Source of the DNA: JAOPZW01 sp963803375
GTDB taxonomy: Bacteria; Actinomycetota; Thermoleophilia; Solirubrobacterales; Solirubrobacteraceae
Direction of reading: 5' to 3'
Length of the DNA: 64,000 nt
NCBI GenBank assembly: GCA_963803375.1
Contig: CAWDMB010000009.1
Location: forward strand, 62,001-126,000
The notes under the pieces: model-generated
What the model saw: the letters and a program-made list of their open reading frames with translations, nothing else
Databases searched by the model: none
What the model was told of the DNA's origin: nothing
In this document: positions 44,708 to 54,602 of the stretch, piece after piece
Layout: each line of letters starts with the position of its first letter
How positions within the stretch are numbered: the first letter of the stretch is position 1
Position numbers and translations under genes: made by a program

Positions 44708-45757
44708 GTGACCACGCCGCTGAGCGAGCTGACGACCCTGTGCCTGGGCGGCCCCGCCCGCCGGCTGCTCGAGGCCGCCACCGAGGACTCGGTCGTCGAG
44801 GCCGTGCTCGCCGCCGATCGGGGACACGAACCGCTGCTCGTGCTGGCCGGCGGCTCGAACGTCGTCGTGGCCGACGAAGGCTTCCCCGGCACGGTCGTGC
44901 GCGTGGCGACCCGCGGCGTGCGCCGCGCGGAGCTCGGCGGCGACCGGGTGCGGCTCGAGGTCCAGGCCGGCGAGCCGTGGGACCACCTCGTCGCCGCCTG
45001 CGTCGAGGAGGGCCTGGCCGGCGTCGAGGCGCTGGCGGGGATCCCCGGCTCGGTCGGCGCGACGCCGATTCAGAACGTCGGCGCCTACGGCCAGGAGGTC
45101 GCAGAGACGATCGCCTCCGTCCGGGTCCTCGACCGCTCGCGGGGCTCGATCGAGCGGCTCGCCGCCGACGCCTGCGGCTTCACCTACCGCTCGAGCGCGT
45201 TCAAGCGCACGCCCGGGCGCTGGGTCGTTCTCGCCGTGACCCTCGAGCTCGAGCGCCGCGGACGCTCGAGCCCGCTGCGCTACGGGGAGCTCGCGCGCGC
45301 GCTCGGGCTCGAGCCCGGGGAGCGTGCGCCGCTCGCCGCGGTCCGCGAGGCCGTGTTGGCCCTGCGCCGCGCGAAGGGCATGGTGCTCGACGCCGCCGAT
45401 CCCGACTCGGTCAGCGCCGGCTCGTTCTTCACGAACCCCGTGCTCGACGGCGCGGCATGGGACGCGCTGCTCGCGCGCCTGCCCGGCGGCGCCCGCCCGC
45501 CGGCGTGGCCGGACGGCGACGGGCGCGTGAAGACCTCGGCCGCGTGGCTGATCGAGCGCGCCGGCTTCGCCCGCGGCCAGGGCCGCCCCAACGGCATCGC
45601 GATCTCCTCCAAGCACACGCTCGCGCTCACCAACCGCGGCGCGGGCACCACGAGCGAGCTCCTCGGCTTCGCCCGCGCGATGGCCGAGGGCGTGCGCGCC
45701 GCCTTCGGCGTCGAGCTCGTGCCCGAGCCCGTGCTCGTCGGCGCCAGCTGGCGCTAA
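44708..45757 (+). CDS. murB: UDP-N-acetylmuramate dehydrogenase
   Basis: Reduces UDP-GlcNAc-enolpyruvate to UDP-MurNAc with FAD and NADPH. The 349-residue protein has the FAD loop LAGGSNVVVADEGFPG, GIPGSVGATPIQNVGAYGQEV, the catalytic Ser in SAGSFFTNPVL, and SSKHTLALTNRGAGTTSELLGFA near the end. It resembles type I MurB with the extra loop. GTG at 44708. It lies on the opposite strand from its dcw neighbours murC and ftsQ, an inversion of the usual murC-murB-ftsQ order. Confidence 0.95.
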   Translation: MTTPLSELTTLCLGGPARRLLEAATEDSVVEAVLAADRGHEPLLVLAGGSNVVVADEGFPGTVVRVATRGVRRAELGGDRVRLEVQAGEPWDHLVAACVEEGLAGVEALAGIPGSVGATPIQNVGAYGQEVAETIASVRVLDRSRGSIERLAADACGFTYRSSAFKRTPGRWVVLAVTLELERRGRSSPLRYGELARALGLEPGERAPLAAVREAVLALRRAKGMVLDAADPDSVSAGSFFTNPVLDGAAWDALLARLPGGARPPAWPDGDGRVKTSAAWLIERAGFARGQGRPNGIAISSKHTLALTNRGAGTTSELLGFARAMAEGVRAAFGVELVPEPVLVGASWR

Positions 45758-45793
45758 TGGGTCTTCTCGTGTCAAACGTTGCGAGGTGGCCCA

Positions 45794-45883
45794 CTACGAC
45801 CGTCCCGGGAGCGCCGTGCGGTCGAGCACGAGGTCGATGCCGGCCACGCGGCCGCCCGCGAAGCGGAGCCGCTGCGGGCGTTC
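45794..45883 (-). pseudogene. Possible C-terminal remnant of a SnoaL-like or ECF sigma gene
   Basis: Directly after the murC stop, one minus-strand frame reads RPQRLRFAGGRVAGIDLVLDRTALPGRS and then TAG. This resembles the last strands of SnoaL-like domains at the end of ECF41-type sigma factors (DGRI..ID.V.DP..L). No start and no upstream part of such a gene exists, because murC occupies the sequence. It could be a rearrangement scar from the murB inversion. The match is short and may be chance. Confidence 0.3.
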
Positions 45884-47225
45884 AGGCGGGCGGCGCGGCG
45901 ATGAGCGCGCGGCCGAGCGTGTCGACGTCGCCCGCGCCGAGCACGAGGCACAGGTCGCCGTCGCGCAGGAGCCCGGCTAGCACGCGCTCGGCGTCGGCGA
46001 ACGTCGGCAGCCACAGGACCGGGCGGCCGGCGGCGGACTCGGCTGCGGCCTCGGCCACGAGCAGGCCGGTGACGCCGGGGAAGTCCTCGGCGCGCTCGCG
46101 GGCCGGGTAGACGTCGAGCACGCCGGCGACGTCGGCGGCCGCGAGCGCCGCCCCGAACGCGGCTGACAGGCGCTGGGTGCGCGAGTACAGGTGGGGCTGG
46201 AAGACCGCGACCACGCGGGCGGGCGCGAGCGTCCGGGCGGCGGCGATCGTCGCCGCGACCTCGGTCGGGTGGTGCGCGTAGTCGTCCACGATCCGCGCGC
46301 CCCCCGCCGTCGACCCGAGCGCCTGGAAGCGCCGGCCCGCCCCGGCGAAGTCCGCGAGCGCCCGCGCCGCCGCGCCCGGGTCCGCGCCGGCCAGCGCGCA
46401 CGCCTCGAGCGCCGCGGCAGCGTTGCGGGCGTTGTGCGCGCCGGGCACCGCCAGGCGCACGTCACGCCCGCGCCAGGCGAAGCGCGAGCCCCCCGCCTCG
46501 AGCACGGGCTCGGGCGCGTCGAAGGGCTCAAACGGCGCGCCGTCGCGCAGCGCGACGACGTCGGGACGGTCCCAGAGCACCGCCTGGGGCGCGCGGGCGA
46601 GGAAGGCCCGGAAGAGCTCGCGCACCTCGGCCAGCGAGCCGAACGTCGCGTGGTGGTCGAGCTCGACGTTGGTGAGGACGGCGATCTCGGCGTCGAGGGC
46701 CAGCAGCGAGCGGTCGGACTCGTCGGCCTCAACGACGAGCCAATCGCCCTCGTCCCAGTCGGCGTTGTGCCCGGTCGTCGTCAGCGCGCCGCCGATGAGG
46801 TAGCTGGGGCGCTGACCGCAGCGCAGGAGCGCGTGGGCGGCCATCGCCGACGTCGTCGTCTTGCCGTGCGCGCCCGCGACGGCGATCGTCCGCTTGAGCG
46901 CGCTGAGCTCGGCCAGCAGGTCTGCGCGCGGGCGGTCGGGCAGCCCGCGCTCGCGGGCCGCGGCGCGCTCGGGGTTGGAGGCCGGCACCGCGCTCGAGAA
47001 GACGAGCTCGACGTCGTCGCCGGCCGGGAGCTGGGCGGCGTCGTGGCCGACGTGGACCGCGACGCCGAGCGCGCGCAGCGCGCCGAGCGCCGGCGCGTCG
47101 TCGCGATCGGAGCCCGAGACCGCCGCACCGAGCTGCGTCGCCACCCGCGCGTAACCGCTCATCCCCGCGCCGCCGAGGCCGACGAGGTGCAGCCGCCGGC
47201 CCGCCCACGGTCGTTCGTGCGCCAT
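45882..47225 (-). CDS. murC: UDP-N-acetylmuramate--L-alanine ligase
   Basis: First Mur ligase, adding L-Ala to UDP-MurNAc. The 447-residue protein has LVGLGGAGMSGYARV, the ATP loop GAHGKTTTSAM, the HNARNAAAALEA motif and DDYAHHPTEV in the C-terminal domain. ATG at 47223-47225, with a TAGCGT -10 box nine bases upstream. It is separated from murG by 179 bases that hold a small ORF on the other strand, so it is not coupled to the main dcw operon. Confidence 0.96.
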   Translation of the reverse strand: MAHERPWAGRRLHLVGLGGAGMSGYARVATQLGAAVSGSDRDDAPALGALRALGVAVHVGHDAAQLPAGDDVELVFSSAVPASNPERAAARERGLPDRPRADLLAELSALKRTIAVAGAHGKTTTSAMAAHALLRCGQRPSYLIGGALTTTGHNADWDEGDWLVVEADESDRSLLALDAEIAVLTNVELDHHATFGSLAEVRELFRAFLARAPQAVLWDRPDVVALRDGAPFEPFDAPEPVLEAGGSRFAWRGRDVRLAVPGAHNARNAAAALEACALAGADPGAAARALADFAGAGRRFQALGSTAGGARIVDDYAHHPTEVAATIAAARTLAPARVVAVFQPHLYSRTQRLSAAFGAALAAADVAGVLDVYPARERAEDFPGVTGLLVAEAAAESAAGRPVLWLPTFADAERVLAGLLRDGDLCLVLGAGDVDTLGRALIAAPPA

Positions 47226-47234
47226 CGGACGCGA

Positions 47235-47240
47235 ACGCTA
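47235..47240 (-). promoter_or_regulatory. murC -10 box
   Basis: TAGCGT, 9 nt before the murC ATG. Confidence 0.45.
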
Positions 47241-47273
47241 CTGCCCCGCAACCCGAGGGCCGGGCGCGCGTTG

Positions 47274-47420
47274 ATGCCCACGATGAGGCCGGTCTCCCCG
47301 CACCGCTGGCGCGCGATCCCGACGATCCTGCTCGTGCTGGCGGCCCTCGCGCTCGGCGCCGTCAGCGCCCGGGCCGACGACGGCCCGGCTCGGGCGGGCG
47401 CCGCTCACGCCGCGCGCTGA
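47274..47420 (+). CDS. Possible small secreted peptide (48 residues)
   Basis: A plus-strand ORF in the murC-murG gap. Its product has a near-ideal signal peptide: basic start (SPHRWRA), hydrophobic core IPTILLVLAALALGAVS, and an AxA cleavage site (ARA) before DDGPARAGAAHAAR, leaving about 14 mature residues. It overlaps the murG 3' end by 16 bases. No clear Shine-Dalgarno or promoter is seen, and a second ATG lies three codons in. It may be a real micro-protein, a decayed gene or chance. Confidence 0.4.
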   Translation: MPTMRPVSPHRWRAIPTILLVLAALALGAVSARADDGPARAGAAHAAR

Positions 47421-48386
47421 GCGCCCGCGGCGAGGACCTCCTGCGCGATCTCGGCGGCCGCGCACGGGCGCGCGAGCGCGGCCGACGCCCGCGCCATCGC
47501 CTCCAGGCGGGCCGGGTCGGCGACCAGCGCGTCGACCTCGGCGCGCAGCCGTGCCGGCGTGAGCTCGGCGTCGGGCACGACCACCGCGGCCCCGTGCTCG
47601 GCCATCCAGCGGGCGTTGGCGGCCTGGTGGTCGGCGGCGGCATGCGGGTAGGGGACGAGGATCGCGGGGCGCCCGTGGGCGGCGATCTCGAAGATCGAGC
47701 CGCCGGCGCGGGCGACGCAGACCTCGGAGGCGAGCAGCGCCTCGCCGAAGCGCTCGAGGTATGAGCGCAGGTCGTAGCGCCCGCCCGGCGGGACCCGCGC
47801 GCGCAGCGCCTCGAGGTCGCGCGCCCCGGCGGCGTGCAGGACGCGGTAGGTGCCGTCCGCGAAGGCCGCGACCGCCGCCTCGTTGATCGAGCGCGCGCCG
47901 AGCGAGCCGCCGAAGACGAGCACGCAGGTGTCGCCGCCGGCGAGGCCGAAGCGCGCCCGGGCCGCCGCGCGGTCCGTGGCCGGAGGCGGGGCCGCGCGGC
48001 CCGTGACGCGGTAGCGCGGAGCCTCGCGCCCCGCGATCGGGAACGCCAGGCAGACCCGGCGCGCGCGCGGCGCGAGCAGGCGGTTGGTCAGGCCGAGGTG
48101 GCTGTCGGCCTCGGTGAGCACGAGCGGGACCCGTGCGGCCACGGCGGCGAGGCCGACCGGGCCCGCCACGTAGCCCCCGCCACCGAGCACCGCCGCCGGG
48201 CGCACGTCGCGGACGATCCGGCGCGCGGCGCCGACCGCCACCGCCGCCTTCAGCGCGGCGCGGGCCGCCCGCAGCGGGTTGGTGCGGCTGAGCCCCTCGA
48301 CGGCGATCGGCCTGAGCTCGTAGCCGGCGGCGGGAACCAGCTCGCGCTCGGCGCGCTCGCCGCCGACGAAGACGACTTGGGCGCCC

Positions 48387-49646
<1,260 letters not shown>

Positions 49647-49664
49647 CAGGGCCTGACTTCGCCC

Positions 49665-50918
49665 TCAGCGCACCAACTCCTTGAACGCGCGCCCGCGGGC
49701 CTCGAAGTCCTCGAACTGGTCGAAGGACGCGCAGGCCGGCGAGAGGAGCACGACCTCGCCGGTGCGCGCGGCGGCGCGAGCGGCGGCGACCGCCCGCGCG
49801 AGCGTCCCGCAGCGCTCGCCGCCCACGACCGCCGCGATGCGCTCGGCGTCCTCGCCGATGAGGTAGGCCCCGGCGCACCGCGCGCGCACCGGGTCGCGCA
49901 GCGGTACGAAGTCCTGGCCCTTGCCCCGCCCGCCGAGGATCAGGTGCACGGGGGCGTCGAAGGCGTCGAGCGCGACGAGCGTCGAGGCGACGTTCGTCGC
50001 CTTCGAGTCGTTGACGTAGAGCACGCCGCCGACCGTGGCGACCTCCTCGAGGCGGTGCTCGACGCCGGCGAAGCTGCGCAGCCCGGCCCGCACCGCGTCG
50101 AGCTCGACCCCGCGCGCGAGGCACGCGGCGGCGGCGGCCATCGCGTTCAGGCGGTTGTGGGCGCCGCGCAGGCCGAGCTCGGAGACCGCGAGCAGCGGGG
50201 TCTCGTCCCACCACAGCCAGCCGGCGCGCTCGCCGAGCTCCGCGCCGGGCCCAGCGCCGAAGAGGACCCGCCGCGCGCAGCCGCCGAGGTCCTCGACCCC
50301 GAGCCCGAGCGGCGCGACCGCGACGTCGTCGTTGCCCTGGCGGGCGAAGATCGCCAGCTTCGCCGCGACGTAGGCCGCGAACGTGCCGTGGCGGTCGAGG
50401 TGGTCGGGCGCAAGGTTGAGGAGCACGGCCGTCTCGGGGGCGAAGGCGTCGGCGTCCTCGAGCTGGAACGAGGAGACCTCGCAGACGACGGTCGCCGCGG
50501 GCGGCGTCACCCCGACGAGCGAGCTGAGCGCCGTCCCGACGTTGCCGGCGACGGCGACCTGGAGCCCGCCCTCGCGGTGGATATGCCCGATCAGCTCGGT
50601 CGTCGTGGTCTTGCCGTTCGTTCCGGTGACGGCGACGAACGCGTTGGGCAGCAGCCGCCAGGCGAGCTCGACCTCCCCGAGCACCGGGAGCCGTTGCCCG
50701 TGCGCGGCGGCAATCACGGGCGCCTCGCGCGGCACGCCCGGCGACTTGACCACCGCGCGGACGCCGCGCAGCGCCTCGGGCCCGTCGTCGCCCCGGCGGC
50801 GGTCGACCGCGCGCGCGTCCTCGCCCCGGGCGCGCAGGAGCTCGAGCGCAGCCCGCCCCGAGCGCGCGAGCCCGACGACCAGCCACGGGCCGCGGGGCAG
50901 TGGCGGGCGGGCGCTCAC
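49665..50918 (-). CDS. murD: UDP-N-acetylmuramoylalanine--D-glutamate ligase
   Basis: Second Mur ligase, 417 residues. It has a short Rossmann N-domain (WLVVGLARSGRAAL), the ATP loop VTGTNGKTTTTELIGH, the carbamylated-Lys region, HNRLNAMAAAAA and VNDSKATN in the C-domain. GTG at 50916-50918 shares GTGA with the mraY stop. The N-terminal domain is somewhat shorter than in E. coli. Confidence 0.95.
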   Translation of the reverse strand: MSARPPLPRGPWLVVGLARSGRAALELLRARGEDARAVDRRRGDDGPEALRGVRAVVKSPGVPREAPVIAAAHGQRLPVLGEVELAWRLLPNAFVAVTGTNGKTTTTELIGHIHREGGLQVAVAGNVGTALSSLVGVTPPAATVVCEVSSFQLEDADAFAPETAVLLNLAPDHLDRHGTFAAYVAAKLAIFARQGNDDVAVAPLGLGVEDLGGCARRVLFGAGPGAELGERAGWLWWDETPLLAVSELGLRGAHNRLNAMAAAAACLARGVELDAVRAGLRSFAGVEHRLEEVATVGGVLYVNDSKATNVASTLVALDAFDAPVHLILGGRGKGQDFVPLRDPVRARCAGAYLIGEDAERIAAVVGGERCGTLARAVAAARAAARTGEVVLLSPACASFDQFEDFEARGRAFKELVR

Positions 50919-51883
50919 GTCACGGACTGCTGGTAGAGCGTGAAGCCGATCGCCGCGCACACCGCGGCCACGATCCAGAAGCGCAGGATGATCTTCGTCT
51001 CCGACCAGCCGAGGATCTCGAAGTGGTGGTGCACCGGCGCCATCAGGAAGACCCGCTTGCGGAAGGTCTGGAACGAGAAGACCTGGACGACGACGCTGAG
51101 GGCCTCGACGACGAAGATCCCGCCGAGGACGACGAGCAGCTCCTCGGTCTTCGTCATCACGGCGAGGCCGGCGATCGCGCCGCCGAGGCCGAGCGAGCCC
51201 GTGTCGCCCATGAAGATCGTGGCCGGGAACGCGTTGAACCAGAGAAAGCCCACGCTCGCCCCGACGAGGCACCCGCAGAGCAGCGCAAGGTCCTTCTGGC
51301 CGCTCGTGATGAACGTGATCCCGATGTAGGCGAGCATGACGATGGCCGCGCACCCGCCGGCGAGGCCGTCGAGGCCGTCGGTGAGGTTGACCGCGCTCGT
51401 CGTGCCCGCCACGACGAGGAAGATGAGCAGCGGGTAGAGCAGGCCGAGGTCGATCGTGGCGTCGACGACGCGCAGGCGGAGCGTGTCGGTCAGGCCGGCC
51501 TGGCGGGTGGCGATCCACCAGAGCCCGAGCGAGATCGCGATCGTCACCCCGAGCTTCGTGCGCGCCCGCAGCCCGAGCGAGCGCCGCCGGACGATCTTAA
51601 CGTAGTCGTCGGCGAAGCCGAGCAGCGCGCACGCCATCGCCGCCCCGTAGACGCCGACCGCGCGCCAGTCGTAGTCGCTGAGCACAAGGAACGGGACCGA
51701 GATCGCGGTGAAGATGATGATCCCGCCCATCGTCGGCGTGCCGGCCTTCTCGTGGTGGCCCTCCGGGCCCTCCTCGCGGATGAACTGGCCGAACTCGCGG
51801 CCGCGCAGGAACTCGATGAAGCGCGGCGACAGGAAGATGCAGATGAGCAGGGCGGCCGTGCCGCCGATCAGGACCTCCCCCAC
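50915..51883 (-). CDS. mraY: Phospho-N-acetylmuramoyl-pentapeptide transferase
   Basis: Makes lipid I from UDP-MurNAc-pentapeptide and undecaprenyl phosphate. The 322-residue, about ten-helix protein has EGPEGHHEKAGTPTMGG, the aspartates in LGFADDYVK, NLTDGLDGLA and PVHHHFE. GTG at 51881-51883 lies three bases after the murF stop. Confidence 0.96.
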   Translation of the reverse strand: MGEVLIGGTAALLICIFLSPRFIEFLRGREFGQFIREEGPEGHHEKAGTPTMGGIIIFTAISVPFLVLSDYDWRAVGVYGAAMACALLGFADDYVKIVRRRSLGLRARTKLGVTIAISLGLWWIATRQAGLTDTLRLRVVDATIDLGLLYPLLIFLVVAGTTSAVNLTDGLDGLAGGCAAIVMLAYIGITFITSGQKDLALLCGCLVGASVGFLWFNAFPATIFMGDTGSLGLGGAIAGLAVMTKTEELLVVLGGIFVVEALSVVVQVFSFQTFRKRVFLMAPVHHHFEILGWSETKIILRFWIVAAVCAAIGFTLYQQSVT

Positions 51884-51886
51884 GCC

Positions 51887-53182
51887 TCACCCGGCCTGCA
51901 GCGCCGCGGCCACGACCTCGAGGCCGACGCCGCGCGAGCCCTTGACGAGCACCGTGTCGCCCGGGCGCACGAGCGCCGGCACGCGCGCGGCCGCCGCGGC
52001 GGCGTCCGGGAGCGCCTGGACGCCGTCCCCGAAGCCGTCGGCAATCCGCTCGGCCCGCGGGCCGACGGCGACGAGCAGCTCGATCCCGGCGGCCCGCGCG
52101 TGGGCGCCGACCTCGGCGTGGAAGCGCGCCTCGTCGGGCCCGAGCTCGAGCATGTCCCCGAGCACGGCGACCCGGCGCCCGGACGCGGACGCGGCGAGAT
52201 CGTCGAGGGCGGCGCGCATCGACATCGGGTTGGCGTTGTAGCAGTCGTTCACGACGACGATGCCGCCGGGGAGCTCGAGCCGCTGGCCGCGGAGGCTCGA
52301 GAGGACGACGTGCAGCTCGCCCTCGGGCTCGACCCCCAAAGCGCGCGCCGCGGCGAGCGCCGCGAGCGCGTTGCGGCGCATGTGCGCGCTCGTGAAGGGC
52401 AGCGAGAGCGCGTTCGGCAGCGCCTCGACGTCGCCGCCGGGTCCGAACGTGACCGTCGCCACATCGGGGCGGCGGTGGGGCCCGAGCAGCCGCTCGCCGG
52501 CGGGCACGACGGCGGTCCCGCCGGGCCGCAGCCCCGCGACGAGCTCGGCCTTGGCGGCGGCGATCGCCTCGATCGAGCCCATCAGCTCGAGGTGGACGGG
52601 CGCGATCGCCGTCAGCACCGCGACGTCGGGCTCGGCGATCGCCGCGAGCCGCGCGATCTGCCCCGGGCCGCGCATGCCCATCTCGAGCACGAGCGCCTCG
52701 GTGCCGGCGGGCGCCTCGAGCACCGTGAGCGGCAGGCCGATCTCGGTGTTGAGGTTCTCGCGGTTGGCGGCCGTGCGCAGCCGCTGGGCGAGCATCGCCT
52801 GCAGGACGTCCTTGGTGGAGGTCTTTCCGACCGAGCCGGTGATCCCGACGACGGGGCAGCCCAGCGCGCGGCGCCACGCGGTGGCGAGCCGGCCGAGGGC
52901 GGCGAGCGGGTCGGCGGCGGCGATGAGCACGCCGGCTGGGGCGCAGCGGGCGGCGTCGGCGTGCTCGGGCGCGACGAGGACGCCCCAGGCGCCGCCCGCG
53001 AGCGCCTGGGGCGCGAAGCGCCCGCCGTCGACGCGCTCGCCTGCAAGGCCCACGAAGAGGTCGCCGGGCCCCGCCGCGCGCGAGTCGATGACCGCGCGCG
53101 CGGGCCCCGCGCCCGCGCCCGCCGGCGTCACGAGCCGCCCGCCCGCGGCGCGCGCGACCTCGTCAGGCGACCACGCGCGCAC
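51887..53182 (-). CDS. murF: UDP-N-acetylmuramoyl-tripeptide--D-alanyl-D-alanine ligase
   Basis: Adds D-Ala-D-Ala, completing the pentapeptide. The 431-residue protein has DSRAAGPGDLFVGL, the ATP loop GITGSVGKTSTKD, EMGMRGPGQI, and VVNDCYNANPMSMRAAL in the C-domain. GTG at 53180-53182 overlaps the murE 3' end by 20 bases. It is the third of the coupled Mur genes. Confidence 0.96.
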   Translation of the reverse strand: MRAWSPDEVARAAGGRLVTPAGAGAGPARAVIDSRAAGPGDLFVGLAGERVDGGRFAPQALAGGAWGVLVAPEHADAARCAPAGVLIAAADPLAALGRLATAWRRALGCPVVGITGSVGKTSTKDVLQAMLAQRLRTAANRENLNTEIGLPLTVLEAPAGTEALVLEMGMRGPGQIARLAAIAEPDVAVLTAIAPVHLELMGSIEAIAAAKAELVAGLRPGGTAVVPAGERLLGPHRRPDVATVTFGPGGDVEALPNALSLPFTSAHMRRNALAALAAARALGVEPEGELHVVLSSLRGQRLELPGGIVVVNDCYNANPMSMRAALDDLAASASGRRVAVLGDMLELGPDEARFHAEVGAHARAAGIELLVAVGPRAERIADGFGDGVQALPDAAAAAARVPALVRPGDTVLVKGSRGVGLEVVAAALQAG

Positions 53183-54581
53183 GCAGGGCCTCCCGGGCGA
53201 CCGCGACGTCGTCGAACGGGACCGTCACGCCCCCCGCGAGCTCCTGGTAGGTCTCGTGGCCCTTCCCGGCCACGACGACGACGTCGCCGGGCCGCGCGGC
53301 CGCGACCGCTTGCCCGATCGCCTCGCGACGGTCGACCACGAGCTCGAGCGCCTCGGCGCCGGCGGCGCCGGCGGCGAGCTGGGCGATGATCGCCTCGGGA
53401 TCCTCCGAGCGCGGGTTGTCGGAGGTCAGGATGACGTGCTCGGCGCGCTCGGCGGCGACCCGGCCCATGAGCGGGCGCTTCGCGCGGTCGCGGTCGCCGC
53501 CCGCCCCGACGACGACGACGAGCCGGCCGTCGGCCATCGTCCGGGCGGTGCGCAGGACGGCGTCGAGCGCGTCGGGCTTGTGGGCGTAGTCGACGAAGAG
53601 CGCGAACGGCTGGCCCTCGTCGACGGGCTCGAAGCGCCCGGGCACGCGGGGCGCGCGCGGGAGCGCGGCCGCGATCGTCGCGTCGTCGACGCCGAGCGCG
53701 CGGGCCGCGGCCACGGCACCGAGCGCGTTGAGGACGTTGAAGCGCCCGGGCAGCGCCGTGCGCAGCTCGAGGCCGCCGACGCGAAAGCGCGAGCCCGCGG
53801 GCGTGAGCTCGAGCACCTCGGCGCGCAGCTGCGCCTCGGGGCTCTCCAGCCCGATCCGGAGCGCGTCGGGGTGCTCGCGCGCCAGCCGCGTCCCCCACGG
53901 GTCGTCGACGTTGACGATCGCGGTCGCCGGCCCCGCCTCGAACAGCCGGCGCTTGGCCAGGAAGTAGTCCTCGAGATCGGCGTGGAAGTCCAGGTGCTCG
54001 GGCGTGAGGTTCGTGAACACGGCCACGGTCCAGTGGATCGCGTCGGCGCGGCGCAGGGCGAGCGCGTGGCTGGAGACCTCCATTACGACGGCCTCGTCGC
54101 CGGCGGCGAGCATCTCGGCGAACGTGCGCTGCAGGTCGACGGCCTCGGGTGTCGTGCGCGCGGCGGGGCGCTCCCGGCCGCCGACGATCGCCGACACCGT
54201 GCCCAGCAGCCCGGTCGGCCGCCCGCCGGCCTGCAGCAGCGCCCGCAGCAGGTAGGCCGACGTCGTCTTGCCGCTCGTCCCCGTGATGCCGGCCGTGACG
54301 AGCCGCGCGGTCGGGTCGCCGGCCAGCCGCGCGGCCGCCGGGGCCATCGCGGCGCGCACGTCGGCGACCACGACCTCCGGTACCCCGAGCCCGAGCCGGC
54401 GCTCGACCACGAGCGCCACCGCTCCGCGCGCGATCGCGTCGGGCGCGAAGTCGTGCCCGTCGCGGGTGAAGCCGGGCACGCAGAAGAACAGCGTCCCGGG
54501 CCGCACGTCGCGGTTGTCGTAGGCGAGCGCCGTCACCTGCACCGGCGGCGCGTCGAGGCCCATGACGTCGGCCAGGAGCAT
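53163..54581 (-). CDS. murE: UDP-MurNAc-tripeptide synthetase, meso-diaminopimelate-adding
   Basis: Third Mur ligase, 472 residues. It has ITGTSGKTTSAYLL, MEVSSHAL, TNLTPEHLDFH with the carbamylated-Lys region, and DYAHKPDALDAVL. The specificity motif DNPR (residues 388-391, in SDNPRSEDPE) indicates meso-diaminopimelate rather than lysine. ATG at 54579-54581 has a TAGCCT -10 box seven bases upstream, so it can be transcribed independently of the GMC gene before it. Confidence 0.95.
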   Translation of the reverse strand: MLLADVMGLDAPPVQVTALAYDNRDVRPGTLFFCVPGFTRDGHDFAPDAIARGAVALVVERRLGLGVPEVVVADVRAAMAPAAARLAGDPTARLVTAGITGTSGKTTSAYLLRALLQAGGRPTGLLGTVSAIVGGRERPAARTTPEAVDLQRTFAEMLAAGDEAVVMEVSSHALALRRADAIHWTVAVFTNLTPEHLDFHADLEDYFLAKRRLFEAGPATAIVNVDDPWGTRLAREHPDALRIGLESPEAQLRAEVLELTPAGSRFRVGGLELRTALPGRFNVLNALGAVAAARALGVDDATIAAALPRAPRVPGRFEPVDEGQPFALFVDYAHKPDALDAVLRTARTMADGRLVVVVGAGGDRDRAKRPLMGRVAAERAEHVILTSDNPRSEDPEAIIAQLAAGAAGAEALELVVDRREAIGQAVAAARPGDVVVVAGKGHETYQELAGGVTVPFDDVAVAREALRARVVA

Positions 54582-54588
54582 CGAGGGC

Positions 54589-54594
54589 AGGCTA
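54589..54594 (-). promoter_or_regulatory. murE -10 box
   Basis: TAGCCT, 7 nt before the murE ATG, between the GMC gene stop and murE. Confidence 0.45.
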
Positions 54595-54602
54595 CTGCCA
54601 GC

